A DNA stretch of 64,000 nucleotides. It comes from Bettongia penicillata ogilbyi (taxonomy: Eukaryota > Chordata > Mammalia > Diprotodontia > Potoroidae). This document shows, piece by piece, positions 24,121-37,454 of this stretch. The translations under genes were made by a program, and so were the position numbers. How positions within the stretch are numbered: position 1 is the first letter of the stretch; every line of letters starts with the position of its first letter. The stretch lies in NCBI GenBank assembly GCA_023548195.1, contig JAJHZJ010000419.1, forward strand, positions 3,116,273 to 3,180,272, read 5' to 3'. Under the pieces are notes generated by a model. The model searched no databases, was not told where the DNA came from, and saw only the letters and a program-made list of their open reading frames with translations.

Positions 24121-25559
24121 AGGGATTCATGCTAAAAATTATTTAATGCTATCTTAAATACTAAATGCCCACATATGTTAGGAGTCTATTTTTCCTCTGC
24201 ATAACATGCACAACAAGCATATATTTGAAGCATATTTGAAGCATTTTAGGTTTGTTTCTGTAGAGATTCAAAACTGTCATGATTATATGCACAGTGATTT
24301 TGGTGTCTGTGCAATAATTATATCAAACTCTAACTACTTCTTTCTGACCAAGTGAAATGTATCTTTGCAGTTTCTCAACCTGATAACAAATCATTTCCAA
24401 AAAAAGTAGAAGAATTCTACAGTTTTGAGTAAACCAATTCCCATTGAACGGTCAGATTCATGCACATACCCTCATTTGTGTTCTGTATACTGAGCCAAAG
24501 TAGCTGTCTTACTCACTTCTGTTAATCAGTAATTGTACCTCATCAGTTGGATAATAAAGCTATCAAGATATGATGGATGTTTGCTTTCTTGCAGCACAGA
24601 TGTCAGGCTATTTGAAAACCATGATCATGGAGCATGCACGTTATAAGTCATTTTGGGACAATAGTGGACCATCACAAATGTTCTGAAGAAACAAACCTTA
24701 TTTGCTTCCCATTACAACATTAAACCTGTTTTCTATTTTAAACTCATCTTCTGCTTGTGTTACTAATCTAACTGGCAGATTTTCTAACAAACTGATTGGC
24801 AACACTAGTCAGTTGTTCAGTAGAACTTCTACAAGAATATGTAGAAAGACAGAAGAAAGTCCTAAGTCAGAAGAGAGTCTTTCATTACAAAGATTAGTTT
24901 ATTATATAAATATCATCAAAAATGAAGCACTATGTGCAATTGAATTGTAAGGATATTTTATCATTAATGGCTCCTATTAGCCAATAGAAAAGTAAATATT
25001 TTATATTATAACTACCTGGTTAAATTTTTAAATTTTTAAAAAGCATTTCCATCTCTAAGCAAGTGAACTTATAAAATTTTCCTACCATTTCCCACCATAT
25101 ATTTTTGTGAGTGCAAGCATTTTCAGTTTAGTTCTTCTTTGAAATCAAAATATAAATATAAACTTAAATTCAATGTGGAACTAAATTTAAGACTGTTTGC
25201 TTGGTGTTGAGCCAAATATTATAAACTTTTGTTCAAATAAAAAGTTCAACTTTGAATTTAAATTTATACACATATTACATAAGTGTTATTTATACTTTAT
25301 GTTTATGCTGTTACAATGAAAATTGTAAAATAAAGAAATTTAATATGAAGCCTGGCAAATAATAGTAATCATATGTGATAATGCTGAATTACTTGTTCAT
25401 AATTTTATGTTTGCCATAATTATAGGTAGAATGAGACTATATTTTATGGTTGTAATTAAATAAGATAAATTTTAGTTTGGATGTTTTGGGGGCAAAAGTT
25501 ATCACTGCAGTTATTTTAAACACTAAATGAATGAATCTAAAAGAATATTATGAGTAATA

Positions 25560-26880
25560 TATGAAATTACCCTGTGGTCGAACATGTTAAGTGACTCAAT
25601 AACATCCTGATATCAGTGTTCAATAGGCAAAACAAATTTAAAGTAATTAACATTTACAGAGTATTTAAAAAATTGTGTTCTTTTCTGAAAGGAGCTTGTG
25701 GAACAACAAGAAAAAAACATAGACCAGAGTATTGTCTATAACTACCTAGATAAAACATTTATCTATAAATGATTAAGAACATTTTAAATAGCTGTTGTCA
25801 TATTAAATATTAATAATCTTCAAACTGTGTGGAACAAAAACTTTCAAAATATAGATACCTAGGGAAAAATCAGTCATGAGGAAATAGGATGGGTCATGTA
25901 TCATCTTCATCATTGCTACTACTATTTAAGTTGTACCCAAGAAGTTTACACTGAGTCTATATGAAGGAGGAAGAGGGGAAGGACAAAGAGGGGAAGAAAA
26001 AAAGAAAGGAGGAAAACAAAATTAAAATAATTATAGTGATTATGACAATGATGGGGATGATCATGATGATGTAAAAAAAGCTGCAGTATATACTTCTGGA
26101 AGAAGTGGACATCATTTCCGAAAAAGGGTGACAACAGGTATATGTCATTAGATTTATTGAATGTCACCAAAAAGTAGTTTACTTCTAGATAGAGTTAATG
26201 AAACTACTACAATTCGAGAAAAGAAACAAAAGGTTATCCGTGGTCAATATCTGCCTGAACTCAGCCAACAAATATCGCCAAAAGAAGTTTCAAATAGATG
26301 GCTGAATCATGCAGATAGATGTTTATAGGGGTTTATAATGACAATTCAGAAACAAGTACTTGCCACCCAAAATTACATAATATTTGTTTTTATTAAAGCC
26401 TGGGCTTACTGATCAATGTGGATCATGCAAATAAATACTGAAAGATGTACAACTTTATTAGTGCAGGCTATAAAAACCTAACACCTAGCCAGCCATGATC
26501 CAGTGGCTGAGATTATAGCATACATCAAAAGCTTACTAACTTTTGGGAACAGAATGAGATGTGTATCAATCCTGTTTTGTCTGCAGCTAGAACTAGACCA
26601 TTATGACAGACAGCTGTTACCCACAATCATCTGGGACACAATATTGATTTTTAAAATTTTAACAATGTTTATAAATAGATATTGCCATTCCAAATACCCA
26701 TAGTCTCCAAGCTACATGGAATGAAAAGAACTGCCTGAAAAGATCAAAATTATGTGGGAACAGAGTGAAAGACCTACATAGCGTTCCTGTTGTCTTGTTT
26801 GCTGTTGGAGTTACTGGGGATACTGTCAGTCTACTGACAGTGAATGTACATCCTAATACTTTTGGTCAGCTATGAAAAGC
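25560..26880 (+). mobile_element. Restriction-like-endonuclease LINE remnant, copy B
   Basis: It is collinear with copy A from 'aacatcctgatatcagtgtt' through 'gatcaatgtggatcatgcaa' and extends further. Near 26664-26810 a plus-strand frame reads IDIAIPNTHSLQ, then NEK and VPVVLFAVGVTG. This follows the IDIAIPN...T/EK...KY...PIV-SA-GV order of the endonuclease-side domain in R4/Dong-type LINEs. The preceding zinc-knuckle region is TDQCGSCK. The internal run at 25964-26012 is purine-rich. It has multiple stops and is not coding. Confidence 0.5.
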
Positions 26881-26984
26881 AGTTATTTTATCCACCTGTG
26901 CAACAGTCTGTGGACTATTGAATATGAAGAAATGGTTTCCAGAGCCAATTCTGTCTGATCTCCATCAAATAATATTAACAAATT

Positions 26985-27575
26985 ATAATGGTCATCAAAA
27001 ATTACACAAGGGTTATAAGGAACTTAAGCTTCATTTATCAACATAGCTCATGTAAGGAAAAGAAAGAAACAAACTGTGCAACATATCACTGCAGGCTGCC
27101 AAATGTTAGCACTTAGTGAATGCCTAGCAGGACACAATCTGGTGCCTAGAATTATGTATCAGGAGTTTGCAATCTTTTTATGCATTAACAAATGACAAAT
27201 TTCCATACTACAAATAGACCAAAAAAATCCTAAGCAACTCAACCAATAAGCTATACTAAAAAGAGGATAATTATCATAGATGAAACTGAGAACAGCCTAC
27301 AATTGCACAGATATAACCTATAGAAACTTAAGAACAACATTTTCAACAGATCTTTCCTTAAAGTTTTCAGAATACAGAGACCTGACAGAGGAGATACAGT
27401 TATGTGTACATGAGCAGGATGAGGTGTGTATCTTCATCCTTGTAGTCTTGACTGTGATTGAAACTGTACCAAAGATGCTTTCAGTGACTCTACAGAAGAT
27501 GAGTTTAAATGCTAATACTTTTCAACTACAAAAAGGCAGTTATTTTATCTGTGTAATAATCTATAGACTATAATA
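26985..27575 (+). mobile_element. Restriction-like-endonuclease LINE remnant, copy C
   Basis: Frames read QHITAGCQMLALSECLAGHN, then LVPRIMYQEFAIF. Later comes a 97-codon open stretch (27280-27573) containing KFSEYRDLTEEIQL, IFILVVLTVIETVPKMLSV and LNANTFQLQKGSYF. These line up with HI-AGC-LA...Y...RHN-VA, EKF-KYRDL-EEI, PIV-S-TGVVPK and LN-NT...LQK of the same domain family. It shares 'catactacaaat' and following sequence with copy A. Separate from copy B by only about 100 bp. It lacks a start-to-stop gene structure. Confidence 0.5.
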
Positions 27576-27724
27576 AATAAAAAATAGCAGGAGGAGAGTG
27601 ACTTGTCCCATGATCATTACTATTTGAAACCCAACAAAGTGAGAATAAGACAATAAAAAGTAAGTAAGATAATTATGAGGTGCAGCACATTTGAATTAGG
27701 TCATATGTCTGATTAACAACCAGT

Positions 27725-27870
27725 ATTATAGGATAATAGGACCATAGGATTTAAAGCTATAGGCGACTTATAGATTTTCTAGCCTAACCCTTACATTTTT
27801 CATATGAAGAAATAGACCCACAGAGGTTACATGACCTTCCCATGGCTACCAGGAGGAAAATCTCCTTCCT
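27725..27870 (-). mobile_element. MIR-like fragment
   Basis: tagattttctagcctaaccc, then gaagaaatagacccacagag and gttacatgaccttcccatgg: a diverged, antisense MIR/L3-type piece. Confidence 0.5.
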
Positions 27871-28269
27871 GTAGATACAGAGAAATACTACAGAGGTAAA
27901 ATGGTGCTCATACTATTAGAAGTGGTCATTGGTTTTGTTTACATATTTTATTAAATAAGGATGAATCAATAAAGGAATGTTTATTGGAAAGATAATTCCA
28001 ATGTTTCTTTTTAAAGGTATAAATAAAAATTACTAGTTGGGTAAATATGTTACTTGTAACTAATACATACAGAAATGCTGACATTACACAGTGCCTTTCA
28101 TGCTACATTCCCCTCATTTCCCCCTACTCTAACAACTCATTCTACTTGTCTACCTTTCCACTCACACTTTTAATTAAAACTCTCTGGTGAGCTGACCCTA
28201 AATCACTTCCTTTTTTTTTTCCTTTTGGGGTCAGGGTGTTGTGGTCACTGTTGACCATGATGATGATAA

Positions 28270-28303
28270 AGAGGAGAGAAAGAGAAAAAGAGAGAGAGAG
28301 AGC
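28270..28303. repeat. (GA)n-rich purine tract
   Basis: gagagaaagagaaaaagaga followed by further ga units. It directly adjoins the L2 fragment. Confidence 0.85.
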
Positions 28304-28440
28304 ATTTATGAAATATTTACTATGTTCAAGGCACTGTACTAAATGCTGGGGATATAAATAAAATCTAATAAAATAGTTCCTCTCCTCAAACAGCTAATGG
28401 GGGAAGCAATAAATAAAAAGCATCTAGACATTAAGAGTGG
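28304..28440 (-). mobile_element. L2 3' fragment, antisense
   Basis: catttatgaaatatttacta, 'aaggcactgtactaaatgct', ggggatataaataaa and a cctctcctcaaacagctaat segment: the reverse complement of the L2 3' end, matching in order the start of the L2 at 61855. Confidence 0.65.
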
Positions 28441-29409
28441 GGGAGAGGAAGGATGCTGGAAAGTAGAGTTGCTAGTGATGTGAACATGTCTAGGTCCCCT
28501 CATGAAATGGAGGTGGACCATGGAGACTCACCAATCAGTAGAACAGACCAATCAGGGTAAAGGGCTGGTCAGGGTGAGAGGGCTTCTGGGAAGCAAATCA
28601 TTTAATTTTACTTTGAACAAACCCTTTATCACTCAAGTGCTCATATCCTCTATGTCAACAGGAAAACATAGCTTCACAAAACATATGTGAAAAATTGAGT
28701 TTACTACAAGAGAAATGGGCAGGCATGTGGAACCCTATGCAAGTGCAAAAGTTCACAATCTAAACAGTAACTGGCTTATTTATGAGAATACAACAAAGAA
28801 AGGAGGAGGAAACAGAAATATCCTCCTAAATGGGAGTGGCATGGGAGGAGGAAAAGAACAGTAGGGTTGGGGAAAAGACTAAATCCTTTCCAAAGGGGAG
28901 GAGCAAGGTGATGGCAAAAGCACTGCTAGAACATGAAGATATGATGGTCTACTTATCTACAAGGGTCACCAGCAGTTTCTCAGTCTGACACAGACTGACT
29001 GACACGTCTTGACTCCCAAGGACACACAGGGAGTCAGGAGCAAATGACAAATTATGTCAGCTCGGGGAGATGCTTCATCCTTGAGATATGTGCTCAGGGT
29101 CTCTTGCATATTTTTGGTCCAATGTTTCTGGAAATATAATAATTCAAAGACACAAATTCAGGGAACTTCTGATTCTGTCTCTCTATCTGTCTGTCTCTAT
29201 CTCTCTCCTCTTCTTCCTTCCTTTCTCCTTTTCACTTTCTGAGATAGGAAGAAAGCAAGCCAAAATTTTGAAGTGATTGTAGACCTAAGAACCACTTCAA
29301 TTAATCTTTATGATCCCTTAAGATCCTTCAGAATTTAAACATAAATTACCACAATGGTATTGTTTTCTACTATATTTCATTACAAATATACAGTATGTCA
29401 CTCGAGGTA

Positions 29410-29530
29410 AATGACATGAGTCATGGTATTTGGAATCAGAATGTGACGGTTCAAATTCTAACTTTGCTGCTTGCTATCTGGGTAACCTCAGGGAAGTCAG
29501 TTAACTAGTCTGAAATTCACTATCTGGGGT
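29410..29530 (+). mobile_element. MIR fragment
   Basis: gtatttggaatcagaatgtg, ttcaaattctaactttgctg, gggtaacctcagggaagtca: the MIR 5' part and core in the sense orientation. Confidence 0.65.
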
Positions 29531-30564
29531 CCCTAACAATGAAAAATTCCATAATTTATATATGTCATAGACATATAAGTATGTAAATTATAACATATTT
29601 GTAATATGTAATTTATCTTATAACTCTAAAATGATCATTTATGCATGTTAAATAAGCTTTTGTAAGCTAACCTCCTAGCCATCATTTATAAGATTAACTC
29701 TATGTTTTAAGTTCCAATCAACAAATGCAATATGAATATTTGAAATGCAAACTTTAAATTGCAGACTGCATATAATCTGTAAAAGAAAATGTTACTTTGT
29801 AACATTTATTTATTTATTTGCAGATAGCTTTGGCAGTTTAAAATTCAGATTTAACTACATATACTACTTCAACATTTATATTAATGACTATACCTAGTAA
29901 ACTCTGTATTATGATTATAAATTTGTTAACATTTGATCTTATAATTTATTCACTACTCATGATATATTTATAAAACACTGTATTGTTAATTACAGCTGGG
30001 AATACCTGTCCCTAAATCATTTAGATTCGTATTATATCTCATAACTTAAATTCTTTAAAACAATCAAGCTGGCAGTTGAATAGCTTGGCCAAGCCAGAAA
30101 TGAAAACTATGAAGCAGACTGAAGAAAATGGCAGCCTATTGATAAAATTGTACAGTCAGATCCTGGTACCAGAACAACTCAGGAATCAAAATCCTCTAAT
30201 ACAATGCTACCTATTATTTGTATTTTGAATCTAAATGATACACATACATAATTCATAGGATCAGGGAAATCATGGATAATTTTTCTCTAAAATACTACAA
30301 ATATAGATAGTAATTGGGCAGCTGTTATTAAATGATGTCTAGTTTCCAAGGAGATGAAAAAAGTGGCAAAGATTTTGTCATCTTTGTATTAGCTCAAATG
30401 GTAACATATTATTCTTTATTCCCCAAAACAGAAATCAACATTAAATTCAATTTAAATTTACCAGAAAGATAATAATAAACATAAAAATCCAACAACAACT
30501 TGGCTCATATATGTGTCCATGTATTTGCATAGCCATACATGGCTGGGCTAGTAGACTATATACT

Positions 30565-30597
<33 letters not shown>

Positions 30598-33500
30598 CAG
30601 AAAAGATGGGGGGAGAGATAAATATTGTACATGCCTACATTATCCCTACATTGGAATAGGTAAAAATTTTTGGCTATCACCTAGATATTTCCATGCTCTA
30701 TCCAAAGCTTTGCTAGCTCAAAAACTGCATTCCCTTGTTACAGCAGCTACAACTCACTTCACTCAAGAGGAAGGAACTAAATCCTGACTGTTCACTGAAT
30801 AATGCAGATTTACTGCAGGAGAAGAGCCTGAGCATTGTCAGGCCACACACAAATCGGCAGTGTCAGTAGCTTGGCAGCTGCATCCCTTTAAGAGATATCA
30901 TTTTCTTTTCTTTTTTACCTAAACTCTTGCTCTCTTTCTCAAAATACAAATTTTATATATTTGCCCTTGTGTCATGGTTATGTTTGACATGGAACAAAAG
31001 CTTTTTTGCTGATGATCTAGTTTGGCCATACCATCTAGTTTAAGAATGAAAGGCATTCAGTACAATGTAGGATAAAATGTACCTATGTAAAGTGTTATTG
31101 CAAACAGATACATTAACTTGCTTTTCAGATATTCTGCAAAGTGGTAATACAAAATCTTAGGTGAAAAACTTGCTCAAAATAATTCTTAAAAAGTTAAAAA
31201 TCAAGTTTTAAAAATATGAAATTGTAAATTTTTCAGATGGATATTTTTAGTTAAATAATTCAGCCAATTTACTGCAATCCCTATGTCACTGTGAAGAAAA
31301 TTTAAGAATAATCACTCAAGAAGACAATACCTTTGCTTATATAATAAATTCAAACATATAAAATATATGTAAAAACCTGGACCCAATAAGCAGCATTTTC
31401 ATGACTTAAAAGTTAAATGCAATGTCTGTGGAAATCAAACTTCATGTATAAAGGGGACTGTTTCATGGTGAATTCTATCATTCTGACTCTAACATGCATT
31501 TTCAACACAAAGCACTATTCAAGAATTCTATTTTCACACAAAACTGCCAAAGCATAAAGACAACTTGGTCATTTTAATGTCAGAATAATATTCCCAGATA
31601 TAATCTGGGAATCTCTCTTTTAATTTTTTTTCTAAATTAGAGATAAGAATTTTCTCCATGTGTTAGTGCATTGGCATGCACTTGTTGCTATCTTTTGTAT
31701 TTGAAATTGATTTCATATAATACTTTGTCCCTAACTACTGTTGACCCATTCCTGAGAGTCACTAAAGTCGCACTATTAAATACAGAACCTGAAGTGTTTT
31801 GATCATTTAATTATGAAACACTTCAACCTCATGCAGAAATTTCACTGTTCCCTGCCTGTTTCTTTTTGAAAGGCTGTTATGTCTGCACTGCACTTAGTGG
31901 TTTTCAAATTTGGCCCCTTACTAGTCTCAGCTCTACCTTACCTGCTTGTTTTACAACTGGAAAAGATGACTAAATGGTGCCACTTATTGAAGGGATGGGC
32001 AAACACAAAAACAAGAAGTTTAAAATGGTGAGTTCAGGTAGCAGATATAGATAAAATGGTAAGATAGGAGACTTGGTAGAAGAGGGAGGAAAAAAATTCA
32101 CATTCTTCTTTACTATCGTGAACTAGAAAAAAAACCTGAGTAAAAATATGACACAATTAAAAGTTTTCTGGTTTCTTGGTTGTTAATCCAGAAAAGAACA
32201 GAAATGTCTTTAGCTAATGAGTAAGAATGTTGTCATTAAAAAATAGAAATTTTAAAAGAAAAATCACACATTTATCTAATATAGAATATAACTTTAAAAG
32301 GTGATGTTTAAAATAGAATTTTCTTTTATTATTATAGTGATAACAGTTCTAAATCACTTACATAGTCTATTTTTAAAATACCATTTAAAGGTTGTCATGG
32401 CAATTATTCTACAGTTTCAAAATGTAATTAGGGTATCATATTATAGAAATTAAGTACAATTTGAAGCTCTACTTGGGAAAATGTATGTATTCTATATAAT
32501 CGCTATATAATTATTCTATATCCAAGTACATGTTGTTCTCAATGTATAATATTTAAAAATGTTATTTTTTTGTATCCAAAATCTTAATGTAAGTTTAAAT
32601 AAAACAAAAACAAGCACTAAAATTTCACCTGCAAATCTCAAGGCTGAAAAAATCTCTCTACCCTAAACAGAAATATACTATAAGTTTCGTGCTATAAATC
32701 ACTTCATTATTAGTCTCTGCTAACAAATAAAACTCCACTCTTAGAGCATTTCTGTGCAAAAATATTCATATCAATATTATAGAGCAAACAGCTGTGTGCA
32801 AAGAAAGAATGATGACAGAAAAACATAACTGCAACATAAACATGTCTTACTCTTTCTTGTCCTTCATAACAATCATCTTGCTCAAACCAGGATAAGACAT
32901 GTCATCCAAGCCATTTGGGTTCCTATTTACAATTGAGGTAATTGTAAATTCAGCATCAAGGAAATTCAGCACCTTATGCAATGACAATGTGTTCCCTCTA
33001 AAAGAGCTTCACCAAACAAAATCTGTCTAAGCGCTCTGAAAATTTCAGTGGTAGAAAAAGATGATGTTTTTTCTAAAATGGTTTAAATTCTAATATAAAT
33101 ATCCAATCAAAAGAGCAATAAATGAGAAAATGGAAGTCTATATTTATGTAAGTACAAAATTAAAAGTACTACAACTGATATTTTAAAATTATCAGATACA
33201 GTTTAGCTTCTACAAAGTAGTTGAAAATATAAGTCTAAACTAATAGACAATTTAAAAAATATTACAAAGTTCCAGATAAGCAATCTGAAATTCCATTATA
33301 GGAGGAAATGAAAAATTAAGTTCAGTTCATAACATAGTCAAGAGGTTATAGTAAAGCTAAGGGAGAATACTTTCCAAAGGTCTACAGGATGATCAAGAAT
33401 GCCACTCTGCTCTTCTCATCTACCCTCTTATAGAGAAGTTAAATAAAATTTGCACTGATAAAGGTGGCTAGTTAGCTAGTTTGTGGTTACTATTAGCAAT

Positions 33501-33840
33501 GATACCAACAATAGATTTCTTTGAAAACTATCTCAGAAAGTTTAAAGAAAGCAGATCCTATAGATTCTAATGTCTTGAAGAGACTATCAGATGTAGAATT
33601 AAATTAGTTTCATTTTACTGATATTGCCCAGTTTTCTATACCCAGTTGCATAATTAAATATGCTCATCTCCTGATAAATAGCTGGTGCACTGAAAGAAAA
33701 AACAATGCTTTACTGTCTTCCCCAAAAAGTAACATTTCAAATACATTTCTCTTGACTCTTCCACAAACCCAGGCATTATTAATGCTCCCCCTACAAATCT
33801 CTTAGTATCTTTTATGTACATTTTGCAAGTACTTATCTGT
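29531..33840. other. Repeat-poor non-coding stretch
   Basis: Apart from a CA repeat (30564-30599), no repeat I recognise and no coding exon occurs in over 4 kb. That is unusual next to the repeat density on either side. Segments such as 30790-30900 and 31640-31900 have mixed, non-repetitive composition. They are candidates for conserved regulatory sequence, but I cannot show conservation from one genome. Confidence 0.5.
30564..30599. repeat. (CA)n microsatellite
   Basis: Two ca runs separated by one aa interruption. Confidence 0.95.
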
Positions 33841-33849
33841 GAACAGAGA

Positions 33850-34080
33850 GGCAGCTAAATGACTCAGTGGATAAACCATATGACCTAGAGTTAGGAAGAC
33901 CTGAGTTCAAATCTAACCTCGGACACACCCTAGGCAAGTCTCTTAATCCTGTTTGCCTTAGTTTCTACTTCTGGCAAAATGGTAGTCATAACAGCGCCTC
34001 CCTTCCTGGTTTGTTGTTAAGTCTCAAATGAAATAATAATTATTAAATACTTAGAACAGTGCCTGGCTCTATACAAGAGT
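33850..34080 (+). mobile_element. tRNA-headed SINE, diverged
   Basis: gaggcagctaaatgactcag, gttaggaagacctgagttca, ctaggcaagtctcttaatcc, tgtttgccttagtttctact, then a 3' part with 'cttagaacagtgcctggctc'. The head and core order matches the other tRNA-SINEs here. It overlaps the start of a 144-codon open frame (34059-34493), which I do not consider a gene. Confidence 0.7.
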
Positions 34081-34795
34081 TAGCTGTTATTATTAAATGC
34101 AATTTTGACATAAATATAAGAAATTATCCTTTTTCTCTCTTTAATTCCACAAACAAGCCTAGTTGTCTTCCTGTAAAAAGAATGCAGGACCTGCATTCCA
34201 TAGGACTGCCATGTTTGGAGACAGGTCCCTACTGTTACAAATCATACATAATGACAGTCATTCTGTGGAGACTCATAACACTCAAATTCCAAGCTCCAGA
34301 TTGTATTGCATCCCTCAGGCACTTTCTTTCCCCATATGGTGACTCATGGGGCTTTAGAAGGGTGCCATTCAGACACACAGGATCTGAACCTTTCTCTCAT
34401 TATTGCTTCTCAACTAATGTTGCTGTGGGGCAGGCACTAGAAATAAAAGTTCTCACTGTCTCTTGGAGTCTGATGCACTGGAAGAGTATGTGAGCCTCTA
34501 TATACCCTACCACTAATTTAATTTTTTACATGGTCTCTTAAGGTTTACAAAATAACTTAGCAAGAATCCTAAGCACCTACATACACGCTCTCTCTAACTT
34601 TCTCTTGTACACAACCACTGGCACTTCAAGCTCCTACGATCCCTAGCACACACTATACTTTCAGGCAATTTACAATCTCATCTGTTCTTTTTGACAAAAC
34701 CCTTATTCTCTGCTCCAACTAGATCTCATACTTTCAGGAGTCAATCTCTACCACCATTCCTACTCAACTAAGGGAAAATCCTGAATATTCTTTGT

Positions 34796-35041
34796 TGCTG
34801 TTCAGTCATTTCAGTCATGTTCAAGTCTTCATGGCTGCATTTGGGATTTTCTTGGCAAAGACATTAGAGTAGTTTGCCATTTCCTTCTCCAGCTCATTTT
34901 ACAGATGAGGAAACTGAGGCAAACAGTGTTAAATGACTTGTCTGGCAGCACACAGCTAGTAAGTATTTAAGGGGGAGTTTGAACTCAGGTCTCCTGACTC
35001 CAGGCCTGACATTCTATCCATTACACCACCTTGCTGCCCTT
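34796..35041 (-). mobile_element. tRNA-headed SINE
   Basis: The plus strand reads gctgttcagtcatttcagtc, tttgccatttccttctccag, 'cacacagctagtaagtattt', gaactcaggtctcctgactc, 'attacaccaccttgctgccc'. This is the full antisense of the SINE at 17870-18105, ending at its tRNA-like head at 35041. Confidence 0.85.
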
Positions 35042-35779
35042 TGAAGTTCCTAAATCCATGCAAAATTACTGCCTCCTATTAGTTGAATAAGCATCCAGTT
35101 CACTTAGACAGCTAATGAAAGCCCACCTCAAGGCCCAGACCTCAGAAGCTATGACATTCCCTCTCTCTTGAGGGTCTCTGGAAGCCTCAGTTGTTTAGAA
35201 AGACTACTTTTTTACTATATCTTATTTGGGTATCTATATTTTGTGTGGGGATGGCTCTCTCTTTTTTTGCTATTCTGGGGTACTAGTGGTGTGCTAAGCA
35301 CTACAAGAATGACTCCATGAGGGATGGGTGAGGTGCTCAGGCCCTTTGCCAAAGGATACACATGGCACAGCAACTCTGACTGGCCCAACAGTCCCTCGGA
35401 TTGAGGTAAGGTCAAAGAAGACTGACAGTGGACCCACCAAAGGCTTTAAGAAAAATCAGAGAAAAGCTCTAACACCCTCTTTACAGTACCTCTATTCAGT
35501 CTCCCTGGACTTCTTTCCTACCCACCCTGAATGGGAACCTGTTAAACCCATTTCTGTTCAGTCACCCAGAAAAAAACAAATAAAAAAAATGCTGTGTGGA
35601 GGCAGTCTCTCTACAAACTAATGTTTGGCAAATAGCCTAGATTTCTTTAATTTATGCACCAGATAGGAAGGGAAGAAGAGTAAACAGGAGAAGAATTACT
35701 AATTAAATAAGGTACCCCTATATTTCTGGTTCCTAGTCTCACTGACTGGACAGAAAGTATTTCTGTAATAAAGAACACT

Positions 35780-36255
35780 GGAGAAAAACCACCTTCTTCC
35801 CCTTTAAGAAATAACTGATCAAATCAATAGCCAATTATTAAAATTGGGGACACCCAAGCTTTTTTCCCCTGTCTCATTTCCTTGTCCAATTGCTCAAGGA
35901 CAGGGCTGATTGAAGATAAAATTAACACTACTCTACTCTACTCAACTAGATGAATGTCTAGATTACCCAAGGCTGAAAGTGTCCAAGAGTGGTATGATGT
36001 CACTTCTTAGCCCGTCATTGGAGTGAGCCCACTTCTCATTCATTCATTCTCTCATTAATTGCTAACCAACTGCAGTTGATCACTACCCTCAGGAACTGCC
36101 TACTTTTCCAAGAACACATAAACTGTAAGCCCCCCACCATGAAGGTCTTTGGCATTGGAGACTGCCATTGACCGCTCTTATGAATAACGTTAGCCTCATT
36201 AATAAAATGATTAAATTTCCCAGAAACTATGTCTCTTGAGCTTTTAAAGTATTAC
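35780..36255 (+). mobile_element. Possible solo LTR (weak)
   Basis: It ends with an aataaa signal (36200-36206), a short pyrimidine/AT tail and gtattaca. Upstream is mixed-composition sequence with 'gcctcattaataaaatgatt' and 'ctctcattaattgctaacca'. The layout resembles the R-U5 end of an endogenous retroviral LTR. I could not place a 5' boundary or a duplication. A similar AATAAA-ending segment occurs at 34180-34480. Confidence 0.3.
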
Positions 36256-37425
36256 AGAGCTAAGATAGGAAGCTGTGGTAGCATGAGCAGCTAAGGCTAT
36301 GTATTTAATTAACTCTAATGGTCAGTGTTAATTAGTCTTAAACAATTAGTCTTAAAACTACATTCTGCTGAAAATCTGCTTAGAAACTCAAACTAAGGTA
36401 ACACATATGAGTAGAAGGCTAGCAGAGTTGCTGGTTAGGAGACTTCAAAGAAAAGTGTAAAAGAATGCCAGTGTCTACTGAGAAACTATAAAACTGAGGA
36501 AATGGAAACAATATAAAGAGAAGTGTGTGGCTGCCTACAGACTTCCGTTTTCTTTGTCATGTTGCTTTAGATAATTTTCCCCACAAAATTTGATTGTGAT
36601 CGTGACTAAAATAGCTCTTATTTTGATCACAAAGGGCATTTTTTTCTAAAAATTAATACTGACTTTGGATAAGGTTAATGATCAGAATTTAAAAGGCTAT
36701 ATGCCTTCCATGAGGTACTATAGAGCCTATTATATTAAAAAATGAAAAAGATCGCCACCTAGTGATGGTTCATTTGAGCTTAAGATGCATGCCTTGAACT
36801 TGCTTAGATTTTGAAGCTATAAAAATGCGTTAATTTAAAAAGTTATAACAGCTTCTCAAATCTAAAATACTTGTGGCAGTTACGAGCTATTTTTCATCAA
36901 GCTGTCTTTTTTTAAAGGGGGAAAGGTAAGTGATTTTAATTCAATTGTAGTTATTAAATGTTCACTGTTATCGATCAAATGAGAAACACAATGAATATTA
37001 ATTTCAAGTCTACTTGGTCCAAAATAAAATGCTCTCCTTAACCAGTGATAAAGATTCTTTCATGAACCATTTGTTGGCTTTGCCAAGTTTGTGAAAGAAG
37101 CTGTAATTTACATTTACATACAGGTGACCTTATCTTCTGACATAAATATACATTTTTAAAATTCTCCTTTACGTTCTAGGTCTTATATTCAGCTAACAGT
37201 GAAACATTTTAGTTCACACATTAAAAAAAAAAGTAAAACCACAAATAGTAAAAAATAAAAGAAAAGTACTTTCTTTCCAGAAAGGCATTGTAAAAATATA
37301 CATTAAAGTGAAAAAGGGAAGGAAATTACAAAAACCACAGATCAAATGGCATGGAGAGAATCAAATCAATAGTATAAGCTAGAACTTTGTTAAACTCCTG
37401 CTGAGTTTCAGACACTGTGCTAGGG

Positions 37426-37454
37426 ACACACACACGCACGCACGCACGCACGCA
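37426..37454. repeat. (CA)n(CGCA)n microsatellite
   Basis: acacacacacgcacgcacgc with further cgca units, CpG-rich for this region. Confidence 0.9.

Noticed and set aside
25946..26170. Antisense frames rich in Phe, Leu, His
   Set aside because: They are the complement of a purine-rich low-complexity tract.
27280..27573. 97-codon host gene candidate
   Set aside because: The residues match the C-terminal domain of a LINE, and homologous broken copies lie next to it.
34059..34493. 144-codon open frame on the plus strand
   Set aside because: It starts inside a tRNA-SINE tail, shows no recognisable domain, and has no splice or promoter context. The length is compatible with chance in a somewhat GC-richer segment.
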